Of a stretch of DNA of 64,000 nt, positions 26,780 through 34,511 are shown piece after piece. This stretch comes from Treponema_C sp050320395 (lineage in GTDB: Bacteria; Spirochaetota; Spirochaetia; Treponematales; Treponemataceae). Within the stretch, counting starts at the first letter, position 1; each line of letters begins with the position of its first letter. The position numbers and the translations under genes are program-made. The stretch is from positions 2,294,001 to 2,358,000 of the forward strand of contig NZ_CP144459.1 in assembly GCF_050320395.1 (NCBI RefSeq). Direction: 5' to 3'. The notes under the pieces were generated by a model. The model had not been told where the DNA came from and made no database searches. It was given only the letters and a program-made list of their open reading frames with translations.

Positions 26780-29700
26780 CTAAAAGTTCGAGCCCGCCTT
26801 TGTTATCAGTTCTTCATCGCGCTCGGTAAGGGCGATTTGCTTACCTTTTGCATCGTAAATCGTAAAATCGAGGGCCAAGCCGCGCAATTCCTGAACCAAA
26901 ACGTTAAAGGATTCGGGGACGCCGGCTGCCGTAGAGGGCTCGCCTTTTACAATGGATTCGTATATTTTGGAACGTCCGTTCATATCGTCGGACTTGATGG
27001 TCAAGAGTTCCTGCAATGTATTCGCCGCACCGTATGCTTCAAGCGCCCATACTTCCATTTCTCCCAAGCGCTGACCGCCGAACTGGGCCTTTCCGCCCAA
27101 GGGCTGCTGGGTAACCAAAGAATAGGGACCGGTTGAACGGGCGTGCATTTTGTCGTCTACCAGGTGATGCAGTTTTAAGTAATAGATAACGCCGACAAAC
27201 ACCTCGTTTTGGAAGGGTTCTCCCGTGCGTCCGTCGCGCAATACGGCCTTGGAATTGGCTTTAAAGCCCGCCTTTTTAAGTTTTTCTTCAATCTGCTCGC
27301 TGGACGGCGATTGGAAAACGGGGGACTCGTACCATTCGTTTAAGTACAAGCCCGCAAGACCGAGCTCCGATTCCAAAATCTGACCGATATTCATACGGGA
27401 AGGAACGCCCAGGGGGTTCAAACATACATCGAGCGGGGTTCCGTCTTCCAAATAGGGCATATCTTCAATCGGCAAAATGCGGGCGACAATACCCTTGTTT
27501 CCGTGGCGGCCGGCCATTTTATCGCCTTCGCGCAGTTTGCGCTTCGTTGCAATCAATACCTTTACCACTTCATCAACGCCCGGATTCAAATCGTCTCCTT
27601 CGGAGCGGCGCAAACGCTGAACGTCGATAACCGTCCCTTCAATTCCGTGGGGAATACGTAAGGACGAATCGCGCACTTCTTTCGCCTTTTCACCGAAGAT
27701 TGAATTAAGCAGTTTAAACTCGGGGGTGGTGTCGGTTTCGCTTTTGGGCGTTACCTTTCCCACCAAAATATCGCCGGAGCGCACCTTGGCACCGATGCGG
27801 ATAATACCTTCCGCATCGAGGTTGTCCAGCGTTTTTTCGCTTGTATTCGGAATATCGCGGGTAATTTTTTCAGGGCCCAGCTTTGTTTCGCGGATTTCAA
27901 TCGTGAATTCCTTAATGTGAATCGAGGTAAACATATCTTCGCGTACTACACGCTGAGAAATCAACACCGCGTCTTCGTAGTTGTATCCGTTCCAGGGCAC
28001 AAAGCCTACGAGAATGTTGCGGCCCAGGGCAAGTTCTCCGTTTACCGTTGCAGGCCCGTCGGCAAGTACATCGCCTTTTTTAACCTTTTGACCGGGGGCA
28101 ACCACGGGGCGCTGGTGATAACAGGTGTCCTGGTTTGTCCTCTGATATTTTAACATCGTGTACACGTCGAAATCATCGGCATTTTTTTGTTTATCCGGCT
28201 TTATGCAAATCTCTTCGGAGGTAAGGCGGCTGACCGTTCCCGGCCGCAGAGCCTTTATCAATACGCCCGAATCGTAGGCGCATTTTGCTTCCATACCGGT
28301 TCCGACCCGCGGGGGTTCGGGGAACAAGAGGGGCACGGCTTGGCGCTGCATGTTACAGCCCATGAGGGCGCGGTTTGCGTCGTCATGCTCCAAAAAGGGG
28401 ATAAGGGCGGCCGAAACCGAAATAATCTGCTTGGGCGAAACGTCCATGTACTGAACGTCATTCGGGTTGCGCGACGTATAATCGCCGTAGCGGCGGCATG
28501 CAATGCGTTCGCCGGCAAAGGAACCGTCTTCTTTCATGCCGACCGAAACCTGACCGATATAGTAGCGGTCTTCGTCCATAGCCGACAAAAAGTCAACCCG
28601 GTCGGTAGCCCTTCCGTTTTCAAGCTTGCGGTAGGGGGCTTCCAAAAAGCCGTATTCGTTTACGCGCGTATAAATGGCAAGAGAAACGATAAGACCGATA
28701 TTCGGGCCTTCGGGCGTTTCAATCGGACACATACGGCCGTAGTGGGTATAGTGAACGTCGCGGACTTCAAAGCCTGCGCGGTCGCGTGAAAGACCGCCGG
28801 GGCCTAAGGCGTTCAAACGGCGCTTGTGAGTAAGCTCGGCAAGGGGGTTAACCTGATCCATAAACTGGGAGAGCTGGCTTGAACCGAAAAATTCTTTTAT
28901 TGAAGCGACAATCGGCTTTATCGAAATAAGGTCCTGGGGCTTCATCGTTTCGGTTTTTTTTAAGCCCATCCGCTCTTTTGCAATGCGCTCCATGCGGCTG
29001 AAAGCCGTTTTAAGCTGGTTTGTCATAAGTTCGCCGACCGAACGCACGCGGCGGTTGCCGAGGTGGTCGATATCGTCGATATTTTCATCTCCGATATATA
29101 CCTTGATAAGATACTTCATCGTTGCGATAATATCCTGTTTGACGAGGGTATGATCGGTTATCGGCTCTTTTACGTCGAACTTTTTATTCAGCTTGTAGCG
29201 GCCTACCCTGCCCAAATCGTAACGGCGCGGCGAAAAAAACATACTGTGCAGGTCTTTTTCGGCAACTTCAACCGTAATGGGCTCGCCGGGCATAAGCACT
29301 TGATAGACGGCCGAAAGGGCGTCTTCAAGGGTCGGCTCATCGGATTCGGAGCCTTCTTTTATAAACCGGATTTCTTCGCGTTCAAAACAGTTGATTATCA
29401 TCTGCGAATCGAGAGAAGATTCTCCGGTAAACTTAATCACCGAAAGCGATTTGATTTCCGGGTGCAAAAACAGCTCGTCGATATTGTGAGGCTGGAGTTT
29501 TTCGCTCGCGCGGAATAATTTTTTTTGCTCGCCGGTTTCGCCGTCCTTAATGTAAACGGCATCGGCAAGAACTTTTCCGACTAAAGAATCGCGGAATTCG
29601 CGGGTATCTTTGATTTTGATTTTTTCCGTATCGTAAAACATACGGATAATTTCTTCGCGGGTGCTGAATCCCAAAGCGCGCAAAAAGATGGTGCCCAAAA

Positions 29701-30289
29701 TGCGTTTTTTGCGGTCGATTTTTGCGTAGATAAGTTCTTTTTTGGGGTCGATTTCAAATTCGAGCCAGCTTCCGCGGTAGGGAATAATGCGGCTTGAATA
29801 GATGCCCTTTTCGTGGTTAAAAATAACGCCGGGCGAACGGTGAATTTGCGAAACGACAACCCGTTCGGCACCGTTTATGATAAAGGTTCCCCGCTCGGTC
29901 ATCAGGGGAATATCGCCCATGTAAATGCCTTTTTGGCGGATTTCACCCGTTTGCTGAAAAATCAGATTTATGCGGGCTTTTAAAGGAACCGAATAGGTAA
30001 GCTCTTTTTGCTTACATTCCAATTCCGTATATTTAATATTGGCTTCGTCAAGCTCGTAATATTCATATTCCAAAAGCATATCGCCGTTAGGGCTTTCGAT
30101 GGGGAATGTGGAACGAAAGACTTCTTCAAGACCCTGAACTGCAAGCGGCTGTTTTTTATCGAGTTTTTCTTTTTGCAAAAAATTCTCGTACGATTGAAGC
30201 TGAATGTCTATCAGGTTGGGAAGCTCCATAAAATTGCGGATATTTTTTCCGATATATTGACGATTCACCGTCCGGCTTTTCGCGAACAT
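26780..30289 (-). CDS. rpoB: RNA polymerase beta subunit (with Asn at the rifampicin site)
   Basis: A 1169-residue beta subunit, complete. The rifampicin pocket runs from FFGSSQLSQFMDQVNPLAE (467-485) to THKRRLNALGPGG (487-499). Asn493 (codon AAC at 28811-28813) replaces the Ser found at E. coli position 531. Asn at this site is the natural form in treponemes and other spirochaetes and is associated with intrinsic rifampicin resistance. Other pocket residues are as in E. coli. Downstream, KMAGRHGNKGIV and the flap region are conserved. A perfect hairpin lies in the rplL-rpoB gap. Confidence 0.98.
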   Translation of the reverse strand: MFAKSRTVNRQYIGKNIRNFMELPNLIDIQLQSYENFLQKEKLDKKQPLAVQGLEEVFRSTFPIESPNGDMLLEYEYYELDEANIKYTELECKQKELTYSVPLKARINLIFQQTGEIRQKGIYMGDIPLMTERGTFIINGAERVVVSQIHRSPGVIFNHEKGIYSSRIIPYRGSWLEFEIDPKKELIYAKIDRKKRILGTIFLRALGFSTREEIIRMFYDTEKIKIKDTREFRDSLVGKVLADAVYIKDGETGEQKKLFRASEKLQPHNIDELFLHPEIKSLSVIKFTGESSLDSQMIINCFEREEIRFIKEGSESDEPTLEDALSAVYQVLMPGEPITVEVAEKDLHSMFFSPRRYDLGRVGRYKLNKKFDVKEPITDHTLVKQDIIATMKYLIKVYIGDENIDDIDHLGNRRVRSVGELMTNQLKTAFSRMERIAKERMGLKKTETMKPQDLISIKPIVASIKEFFGSSQLSQFMDQVNPLAELTHKRRLNALGPGGLSRDRAGFEVRDVHYTHYGRMCPIETPEGPNIGLIVSLAIYTRVNEYGFLEAPYRKLENGRATDRVDFLSAMDEDRYYIGQVSVGMKEDGSFAGERIACRRYGDYTSRNPNDVQYMDVSPKQIISVSAALIPFLEHDDANRALMGCNMQRQAVPLLFPEPPRVGTGMEAKCAYDSGVLIKALRPGTVSRLTSEEICIKPDKQKNADDFDVYTMLKYQRTNQDTCYHQRPVVAPGQKVKKGDVLADGPATVNGELALGRNILVGFVPWNGYNYEDAVLISQRVVREDMFTSIHIKEFTIEIRETKLGPEKITRDIPNTSEKTLDNLDAEGIIRIGAKVRSGDILVGKVTPKSETDTTPEFKLLNSIFGEKAKEVRDSSLRIPHGIEGTVIDVQRLRRSEGDDLNPGVDEVVKVLIATKRKLREGDKMAGRHGNKGIVARILPIEDMPYLEDGTPLDVCLNPLGVPSRMNIGQILESELGLAGLYLNEWYESPVFQSPSSEQIEEKLKKAGFKANSKAVLRDGRTGEPFQNEVFVGVIYYLKLHHLVDDKMHARSTGPYSLVTQQPLGGKAQFGGQRLGEMEVWALEAYGAANTLQELLTIKSDDMNGRSKIYESIVKGEPSTAAGVPESFNVLVQELRGLALDFTIYDAKGKQIALTERDEELITKAGSNF

Positions 30290-30382
30290 TAAATCCCCCT
30301 TGCTCTTGCGTATAAACAGATATAGCCGCCCGAAATTTTCAATCTTTCAGGCAGCATGTGCGTCGTTTTTAATTTTAAATGT

Positions 30383-30407
30383 TTTGTACGGCACAAGGCC
30401 GTACAAA
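30383..30407 (-). other. Perfect hairpin in the rplL-rpoB intergenic region
   Basis: TTTGTACGGC (30383-30392) and GCCGTACAAA (30398-30407) are exact complements around a five-base loop, nine bases after the rplL stop. No T-run follows on the transcribed strand. In E. coli the same gap holds an attenuator and an RNase III site that set the L7/L12-to-polymerase ratio; a similar role is likely here. Confidence 0.6.
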
Positions 30408-30415
30408 TAATTATA

Positions 30416-30805
30416 TTATGCAATCTTAACAACACCGCCGGCGGCTTCAAGCGTTTCTTTGATTTTAGCGGCTTCTTCCTTGGATACGCCTTCTTTAACG
30501 GGCTTCGGAGCGCCTTCAACCAAATCTTTTGCTTCTTTTAAGCCTAAGCCGGTAATTTCACGGACAGCCTTAATTGCGGCAATTTTCTTGGAAGCGTCAA
30601 CGCTTTCCAAGGTTACCGTGAATTCGGACTGCTCTTCAGCACCGCCGGCTGCGGCACCTGCAGCACCGGCTGCGCCCGCTACCATAACGGGGGCTGCGGC
30701 GGTTACACCGAATTTTTCTTCCATAGCTTTTACGAGCTCGGAAGCCTCAAGTACCGTCATCGATGCGATTGCATCAAGAATGTCTTCTTTTGTCATTGCT
30801 GCCAT
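30416..30805 (-). CDS. rplL: 50S ribosomal protein L7/L12
   Basis: A 129-residue stalk protein. The N-terminal dimerisation helix (KEDILDAIASMTVLEASELV) is followed by an Ala/Gly hinge (about residues 39-55) and the factor-binding C-terminal domain with KIAAIKAVREITGLGLKEAK. ATG 30805, after GGAGAAG, gives the normal N-terminus; a longer reading adds nine unrelated residues. Confidence 0.97.
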   Translation of the reverse strand: MAAMTKEDILDAIASMTVLEASELVKAMEEKFGVTAAAPVMVAGAAGAAGAAAGGAEEQSEFTVTLESVDASKKIAAIKAVREITGLGLKEAKDLVEGAPKPVKEGVSKEEAAKIKETLEAAGGVVKIA

Positions 30806-30887
30806 TATTATCTTCTCCTTAAAAATAGGCATTTTTTATATTACGTACAGGACGACAGCTGCGAAGCCTGAATCGTAAACAGTATTT

Positions 30888-31559
30888 TTATTCCGCTGCC
30901 GGAGCACCGTCCGCAGGGGCGGCCGCGTTATCGGCAGGTGCACTTTCGGCAGGAGCGCTGCCGCCGGCATCGGCGCTGTCCACAGGAGCGGAAGCGGGAG
31001 CGGCTTCCGCTTTCGGAGCCTCTTCGGCCTTAGGCGCACTTGCGCCGGAGGCTTCTTCGGCTTGACGCTTTTCCACATAGGCAAGCAAGGTTGCCGCAAG
31101 CTTTTGTACGGGCGCATTGATGGTCGATGCGATCATCGCCAAAAGCTGCTGGCGTCCGGGAAGCTTGGAAAAAGCTTCAATCTTTGCCGCATCATAGAGT
31201 TCCGTATCGATATAGGCACCCTTAACCTGTAAACCGGGAGCTTCCTTTGCAAAATCGAATAAGATTTTTGCAACTTCGTTGGCATCTTCGGTTGTCAAGG
31301 CAATAGCCGTCGGACCGGTTAAATACTCGGCCACATTTTCGATCTTCATCTCATCGAAAACAACGCGCGCATAGGTATTTTTTACAACCTTCAGCTTGGC
31401 ATTCTTTTCGTTTAATTTGCGGCGCAAAGCGGTAATGCTTTCAACGGTCAAACCGCGGTAATCCGCAAAAATAAAACCTTTATAGTTTTCAAACGCGGCC
31501 TTTGTCGCCGCGATCGCTTCAAGTTTTGCAGGCTGGATTTTTTTAGCTATGATAGCCAT
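30888..31559 (-). CDS. rplJ: 50S ribosomal protein L10 with long Ala/Pro/Glu-rich tail
   Basis: A 223-residue stalk-base protein. The first 170 residues are ordinary L10, with KGFIFADYRGLTVE and a GPTAIALTTEDANEVAKIL region. Its C-terminal helix would carry L7/L12 dimers. From about residue 172 it ends in some 50 residues of low-complexity Ala, Pro, Glu and Ser (SAPKAEEAPKAEAAPASAP and onward), which normal L10 lacks. The tail is acidic and probably disordered; its role is unknown. The gene is two bases after rplA. Confidence 0.96.
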   Translation of the reverse strand: MAIIAKKIQPAKLEAIAATKAAFENYKGFIFADYRGLTVESITALRRKLNEKNAKLKVVKNTYARVVFDEMKIENVAEYLTGPTAIALTTEDANEVAKILFDFAKEAPGLQVKGAYIDTELYDAAKIEAFSKLPGRQQLLAMIASTINAPVQKLAATLLAYVEKRQAEEASGASAPKAEEAPKAEAAPASAPVDSADAGGSAPAESAPADNAAAPADGAPAAE

Positions 31560-31561
31560 AA

Positions 31562-32242
31562 TTATTCTGCCTCCTTATAATCGACCCATACGCCGGGGCC
31601 CATCGTCGAGTTTACCGACACGGACTGAACAAAGGCACCCTTTGAAGATGCGGGACGCTTGCGGGCAACTTCGGCCAAGAGGGTCGATACGTTGGCCGCA
31701 ACCTGTGCCGGGTCCATAGACACCTTTCCGACCGGCATGTGAATAACGCCGCCCTTATCGGTACGGAACTCGACACGGCCTTTTTTCAATTCGCCGATAG
31801 CCGCCGTTATATCGTTCGTAACGGTTCCCGTTTTGGGGTTGGGCATCAAACCTTTGCGGCCGAGCACCATACCCAGCCTTCCGACATCCTTCATCATATC
31901 GGGGGTGGCAACGGCAATATCGAACTCAAGCCAGCCGCCCTTCACCTTTTCGATGTATTCATCGGCGCCCGCATAAGCGGCACCGGCATCCAAAGCTTCT
32001 TTAATGCGGTCTTCTTTACAAAAAACAAGCACCTTTTTTTCGCCGCGGAACTGATGAGGAAACACCAGGGTATCCCGAACGCTTTGGCTTTTATCAAGCT
32101 TCAAGCTGATATGCGCTTCAACGGTTTCATCAAAATTGGCGTATTTAAGCTCTTTTACAAGTTCGCAAGCCTTTTGTACGTCATAGGTCTGTGAAGAATC
32201 ATACTTTTTAAGTGATTCGCGATATTTTTTTCCGTGCTTCAT
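31562..32242 (-). CDS. rplA: 50S ribosomal protein L1
   Basis: A 226-residue L1, the mobile stalk at the exit site and usually a translational repressor of the L11-L1 transcript. Conserved parts are MKHGKKYRESLKKYD, GRKGLMPNPKTGTVT, and the C-terminal GPGVWVDYKEAE. It starts one base after the rplK stop codon, so translation is tightly coupled. Confidence 0.97.
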   Translation of the reverse strand: MKHGKKYRESLKKYDSSQTYDVQKACELVKELKYANFDETVEAHISLKLDKSQSVRDTLVFPHQFRGEKKVLVFCKEDRIKEALDAGAAYAGADEYIEKVKGGWLEFDIAVATPDMMKDVGRLGMVLGRKGLMPNPKTGTVTNDITAAIGELKKGRVEFRTDKGGVIHMPVGKVSMDPAQVAANVSTLLAEVARKRPASSKGAFVQSVSVNSTMGPGVWVDYKEAE

Positions 32243-32243
32243 A

Positions 32244-32675
32244 TTACCGCTCCACCTCTACACCCATACTGCGCGCAGTACCGGCGATGATTTTTTTTGC
32301 CGCCTCAATATCGTTGGCATTAATGTCGGGCATTTTGGTTTTTGCAATTTCTTCGAGCTGAGACGCCGAAAGCTTTGCGACCTTATCCTTTAAAGGGTTA
32401 CCCGAACCTTTTTCAAGCCCCGCGGCCTTCTTAATAAGTACGGCTGCAGGCGGCGTTTTCAAAATAAACGTAAAGGATTTATCCTGAAAAACGGTAATAA
32501 TAACCGGTATAACAAGTCCCGGTTCCATCGACTTTGTACGGTCGTTAAACTGCTGTACAAACTGCGGAGCGCTTACACCGTGAGGGCCCAAAGCGGGACC
32601 GACGGGCGGCGCGGGCGTTGCCTTACCGGCAGGACACTGCAATTTGATAACGGCCGTTACCTTTTTTTTCGCCAT
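32244..32675 (-). CDS. rplK: 50S ribosomal protein L11
   Basis: A 143-residue L11 of the GTPase-associated centre. It begins with KLQCPAGKATPAPPVGPALG, whose Pro-rich helix is the thiostrepton contact, and ends with GTARSMGVEV. It follows nusG after 77 bases that contain two GC-rich hairpins. Confidence 0.97.
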   Translation of the reverse strand: MAKKKVTAVIKLQCPAGKATPAPPVGPALGPHGVSAPQFVQQFNDRTKSMEPGLVIPVIITVFQDKSFTFILKTPPAAVLIKKAAGLEKGSGNPLKDKVAKLSASQLEEIAKTKMPDINANDIEAAKKIIAGTARSMGVEVER

Positions 32676-32752
32676 CTATTTCTCCTTATATTGGTGTAGC
32701 GGGATTTTACCCGCCTAACGGGAGCCTCCGGCCCCCTCCCAAAAACGGGATG

Positions 32753-33310
32753 CTATATTTTTTCCACTTGGGTTAAATCAACTTCAACGGGAGTTGCGCG
32801 CCCGAATATACCGACGGTAACACGCAGTTTGTTTTTTTCCAAATTAACTTCTTCGATAGAGCCGGAAAAGGAAATAAAGGGACCGTCGATAATCTTAACC
32901 TGCTCGCCCACGGCAAAGGTTTGCTTGACGCGCGCGGAGCGCTCGCCCTTTATTTCTCCGGATTTTTGGAGCAAGGCTATCGCCTCGTCATTCGAAATGG
33001 GACGCGGGCGCACATTACTGTTTGTACCGACAAAGCCCGTTACGCCCTGTATACGGCGAATTGCCGAACAGACGGGTTTCCAGCCCAAATCCGGCAAATC
33101 GAGCTCTATCATAATATAACCGGGCAAAAACTTTTTTGAAACGGTTCGTTTTTTCCCGTCGCGAACCTCAACCACATCCTCGACCGGAACCTTAATATCC
33201 AACACGACATCGGAAGAAAGGTCGCCGTTTTCAATCATGGAACGTATAGTGCGCTCTATTTTACCTTCATACCCCGAATAAGTATGAAGAATATACCATC
33301 CCTTCGCCAT
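32753..33310 (-). CDS. nusG: Transcription elongation/antitermination factor NusG
   Basis: A 185-residue NusG. The N-terminal RNA-polymerase-binding domain starts MAKGWYILHTYSGYEGKIE and includes KKFLPGYIMIELDL. The C-terminal KOW domain is FAVGEQVKIIDGPFISFSG. The ATG at 33310 is used, not the TTG one codon earlier. It lies nine bases after secE. Confidence 0.97.
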   Translation of the reverse strand: MAKGWYILHTYSGYEGKIERTIRSMIENGDLSSDVVLDIKVPVEDVVEVRDGKKRTVSKKFLPGYIMIELDLPDLGWKPVCSAIRRIQGVTGFVGTNSNVRPRPISNDEAIALLQKSGEIKGERSARVKQTFAVGEQVKIIDGPFISFSGSIEEVNLEKNKLRVTVGIFGRATPVEVDLTQVEKI

Positions 33311-33319
33311 CAATAATAC

Positions 33320-33496
33320 CTAAAATATAAAGTTGAAACCGGCCGTAAACAACATATCAAGGCCGCCGAGCAAAAGGGCTACAATCACGGTGGAAATCAA
33401 TACCACTTTTACCGATGAAAAAACATCTTCACGGGTAGGCCACACAACCTTTTTCAACTCGGCAACGGATTCTTTAAAAAACTGAACGATTTTCAT
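33320..33496 (-). CDS. secE: Preprotein translocase subunit SecE
   Basis: A 58-residue single-span SecE. The amphipathic segment FFKESVAELKKVVWPTRED holds the conserved KVVWPTR, followed by a membrane helix of about 20 residues (VLISTVIVALLLGGLDMLF). It clamps SecY in the translocon. It was found by translating the gap between the tRNA-Trp gene and nusG. It is coded immediately upstream of nusG, as in most bacteria. Confidence 0.95.
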   Translation of the reverse strand: MKIVQFFKESVAELKKVVWPTREDVFSSVKVVLISTVIVALLLGGLDMLFTAGFNFIF

Positions 33497-33525
33497 ACAC
33501 CGATCTCCGCTATTTTATTAAGATA

Positions 33526-33598
33526 CAGGCCAGGAAGGACTCGAACCCTCAACATTCGGTTTTGGAGACCGACGCTCTACCATTAGAGCTACTGACCT
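33526..33598 (-). tRNA. trnW: tRNA-Trp (anticodon CCA)
   Basis: A 73-base cloverleaf. The acceptor arm AGGTCAG pairs with CTGGCCT, the anticodon stem CGGT...ACCG encloses a CCA anticodon, and the T-arm contains GGTTCGAGTCC. CCA is not encoded at the 3' end. It sits between rpmG and secE. Confidence 0.95.
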
Positions 33599-33628
33599 AA
33601 ATACGGCACACGCCGTCCCGAAGAGTCA

Positions 33629-33805
33629 TTATTTGGCTTTTGTCTCTTTATGAACGAGGTGCTTGCGGCAAAAGGGACAATACTTGCTTTTTTCCAACTT
33701 GCCCTGAATGTTTTTACGGTTTTTATAAGTAGTATAATTTTTACGCTTGCATTCGGAACACTGCAATGCAATAATCTCAACCGCCGTTTTTGCTTTTTTA
33801 GCCAT
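33629..33805 (-). CDS. rpmG: 50S ribosomal protein L33 (zinc-binding form)
   Basis: A 58-residue L33, starting MAKKAKTAVEIIALQC. Four cysteines (16, 19, 43 and 46, as CSEC and CPFC) form a zinc ribbon, so this is the zinc-containing C+ type. An overlapping ATG four bases upstream leads quickly to a stop, so 33805 is the start; it follows a GAAGGAG site. It lies between the two tRNA genes of the operon. Confidence 0.95.
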   Translation of the reverse strand: MAKKAKTAVEIIALQCSECKRKNYTTYKNRKNIQGKLEKSKYCPFCRKHLVHKETKAK

Positions 33806-33839
33806 TTGCCATACTCCTTCACGACTCCCCGAGGGGAAA

Positions 33840-33912
33840 AGCCTCCGAGCGGGATCGAACCGCTGACCTCAACCTTACCATGGTTGCGCTCTGCCGACTG
33901 AGCTACAGAGGC
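33840..33912 (-). tRNA. trnT: tRNA-Thr (anticodon GGT)
   Basis: A 73-base cloverleaf. The acceptor arm GCCTCTG pairs with CGGAGGC (one G-U), the D-arm is AGCTCAGTCGGCAGAGC, the anticodon loop ATGGTAA lies in a CAACC/GGTTG stem, and the T-arm holds GGTTCGATCCC. CCA is not encoded. It is the first gene of the ribosomal-protein and polymerase block. Confidence 0.95.
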
Positions 33913-33966
33913 GTTGCATACAAAAATCCCATTCAAGGCAGGCATGCCTAAATGAGATGTCCTAGA

Positions 33967-33995
33967 AGTATATAGAAGTTAATATCTTTTGTCAA
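33967..33995 (-). promoter_or_regulatory. Consensus sigma-70 promoter of the tRNA-Thr/rpmG/secE/nusG block
   Basis: Read leftward, TTGACA (33990-33995), 17 bases, and TATACT (33967-33972). Transcription would begin about 47 bases before tRNA-Thr. It is one of the strongest promoter matches in the window, as expected for this block. Confidence 0.8.
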
Positions 33996-34180
33996 TAACG
34001 GAACAAGAAAATTTACGGGAGTTTTTTCTTGCTTTTTCGCTGTTTTTGCAGTACATTATACGGAGAGAATATCAACAGCCGCAGCCGGCTACACAGCACA
34101 TGCAGTGTTATAACCGGTCGGACAAAAATCTTTTTTTTGTAAATAAATCAAATTTTACTGAAAAACGGCACAACTTGTGT

Positions 34181-34186
34181 TATAAT
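34181..34186 (+). promoter_or_regulatory. Likely -10 element of the clpS-clpA-aat operon
   Basis: TATAAT lies 19 bases before the clpS ATG, in the 293-base gap after the tRNA-Thr gene. No good -35 box is seen at 16-18 bases, so this promoter may need an activator. Nothing else is recognised in the gap apart from the leftward tRNA promoter. Confidence 0.4.
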
Positions 34187-34205
34187 ATCAGTGTGGGCGG
34201 GATGT

Positions 34206-34511
34206 ATGGACATACAAAATCAAAATACGGTATCGGTTACGGAAAAAACGGACTTTACCGAACCGCCGGAATATAGGGTGATTTTATTAAACGACGATTA
34301 TACGACAAAGGATTTCGTTACCCGTGTTTTAATGCATATATTCCGTAAAACGGAAAGCGATGCGGTATCGTTAACCGAAAAAGTACACCGAAGCGGATCG
34401 GCCGCAATCGGGGTCTATACATACGATATAGCGGCAACCCGCACAGCCCTGACGATTCAAAGCGCACGGGAAAACGGGTATCCGCTTCAATGCATAATGG
34501 AGAAAGCATAG
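34206..34511 (+). CDS. clpS: ClpS, N-degron adaptor of ClpAP
   Basis: A 101-residue ClpS that binds proteins with Leu, Phe, Tyr or Trp at the N-terminus and hands them to ClpA. After a variable head, the core reads PEYRVILLNDDYTTKDFVTR, VLMHIF and VHRSGSAAIGVYTYDIA, including the conserved LLNDD and the His of VH. ATG 34206 is preferred over an in-frame GTG 15 bases upstream. Its stop codon abuts the clpA start. Confidence 0.95.
   Translation: MDIQNQNTVSVTEKTDFTEPPEYRVILLNDDYTTKDFVTRVLMHIFRKTESDAVSLTEKVHRSGSAAIGVYTYDIAATRTALTIQSARENGYPLQCIMEKA

Noticed and set aside
28187..28789. Rightward open frames of up to 200 codons opposite rpoB and rpoC
   Set aside because: Antisense shadows of highly conserved genes, with no ribosome sites or family features.
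32676..32752. Regulatory RNA between nusG and rplK
   Set aside because: Two GC-rich stems are present, but nothing distinguishes them from ordinary intergenic structure.
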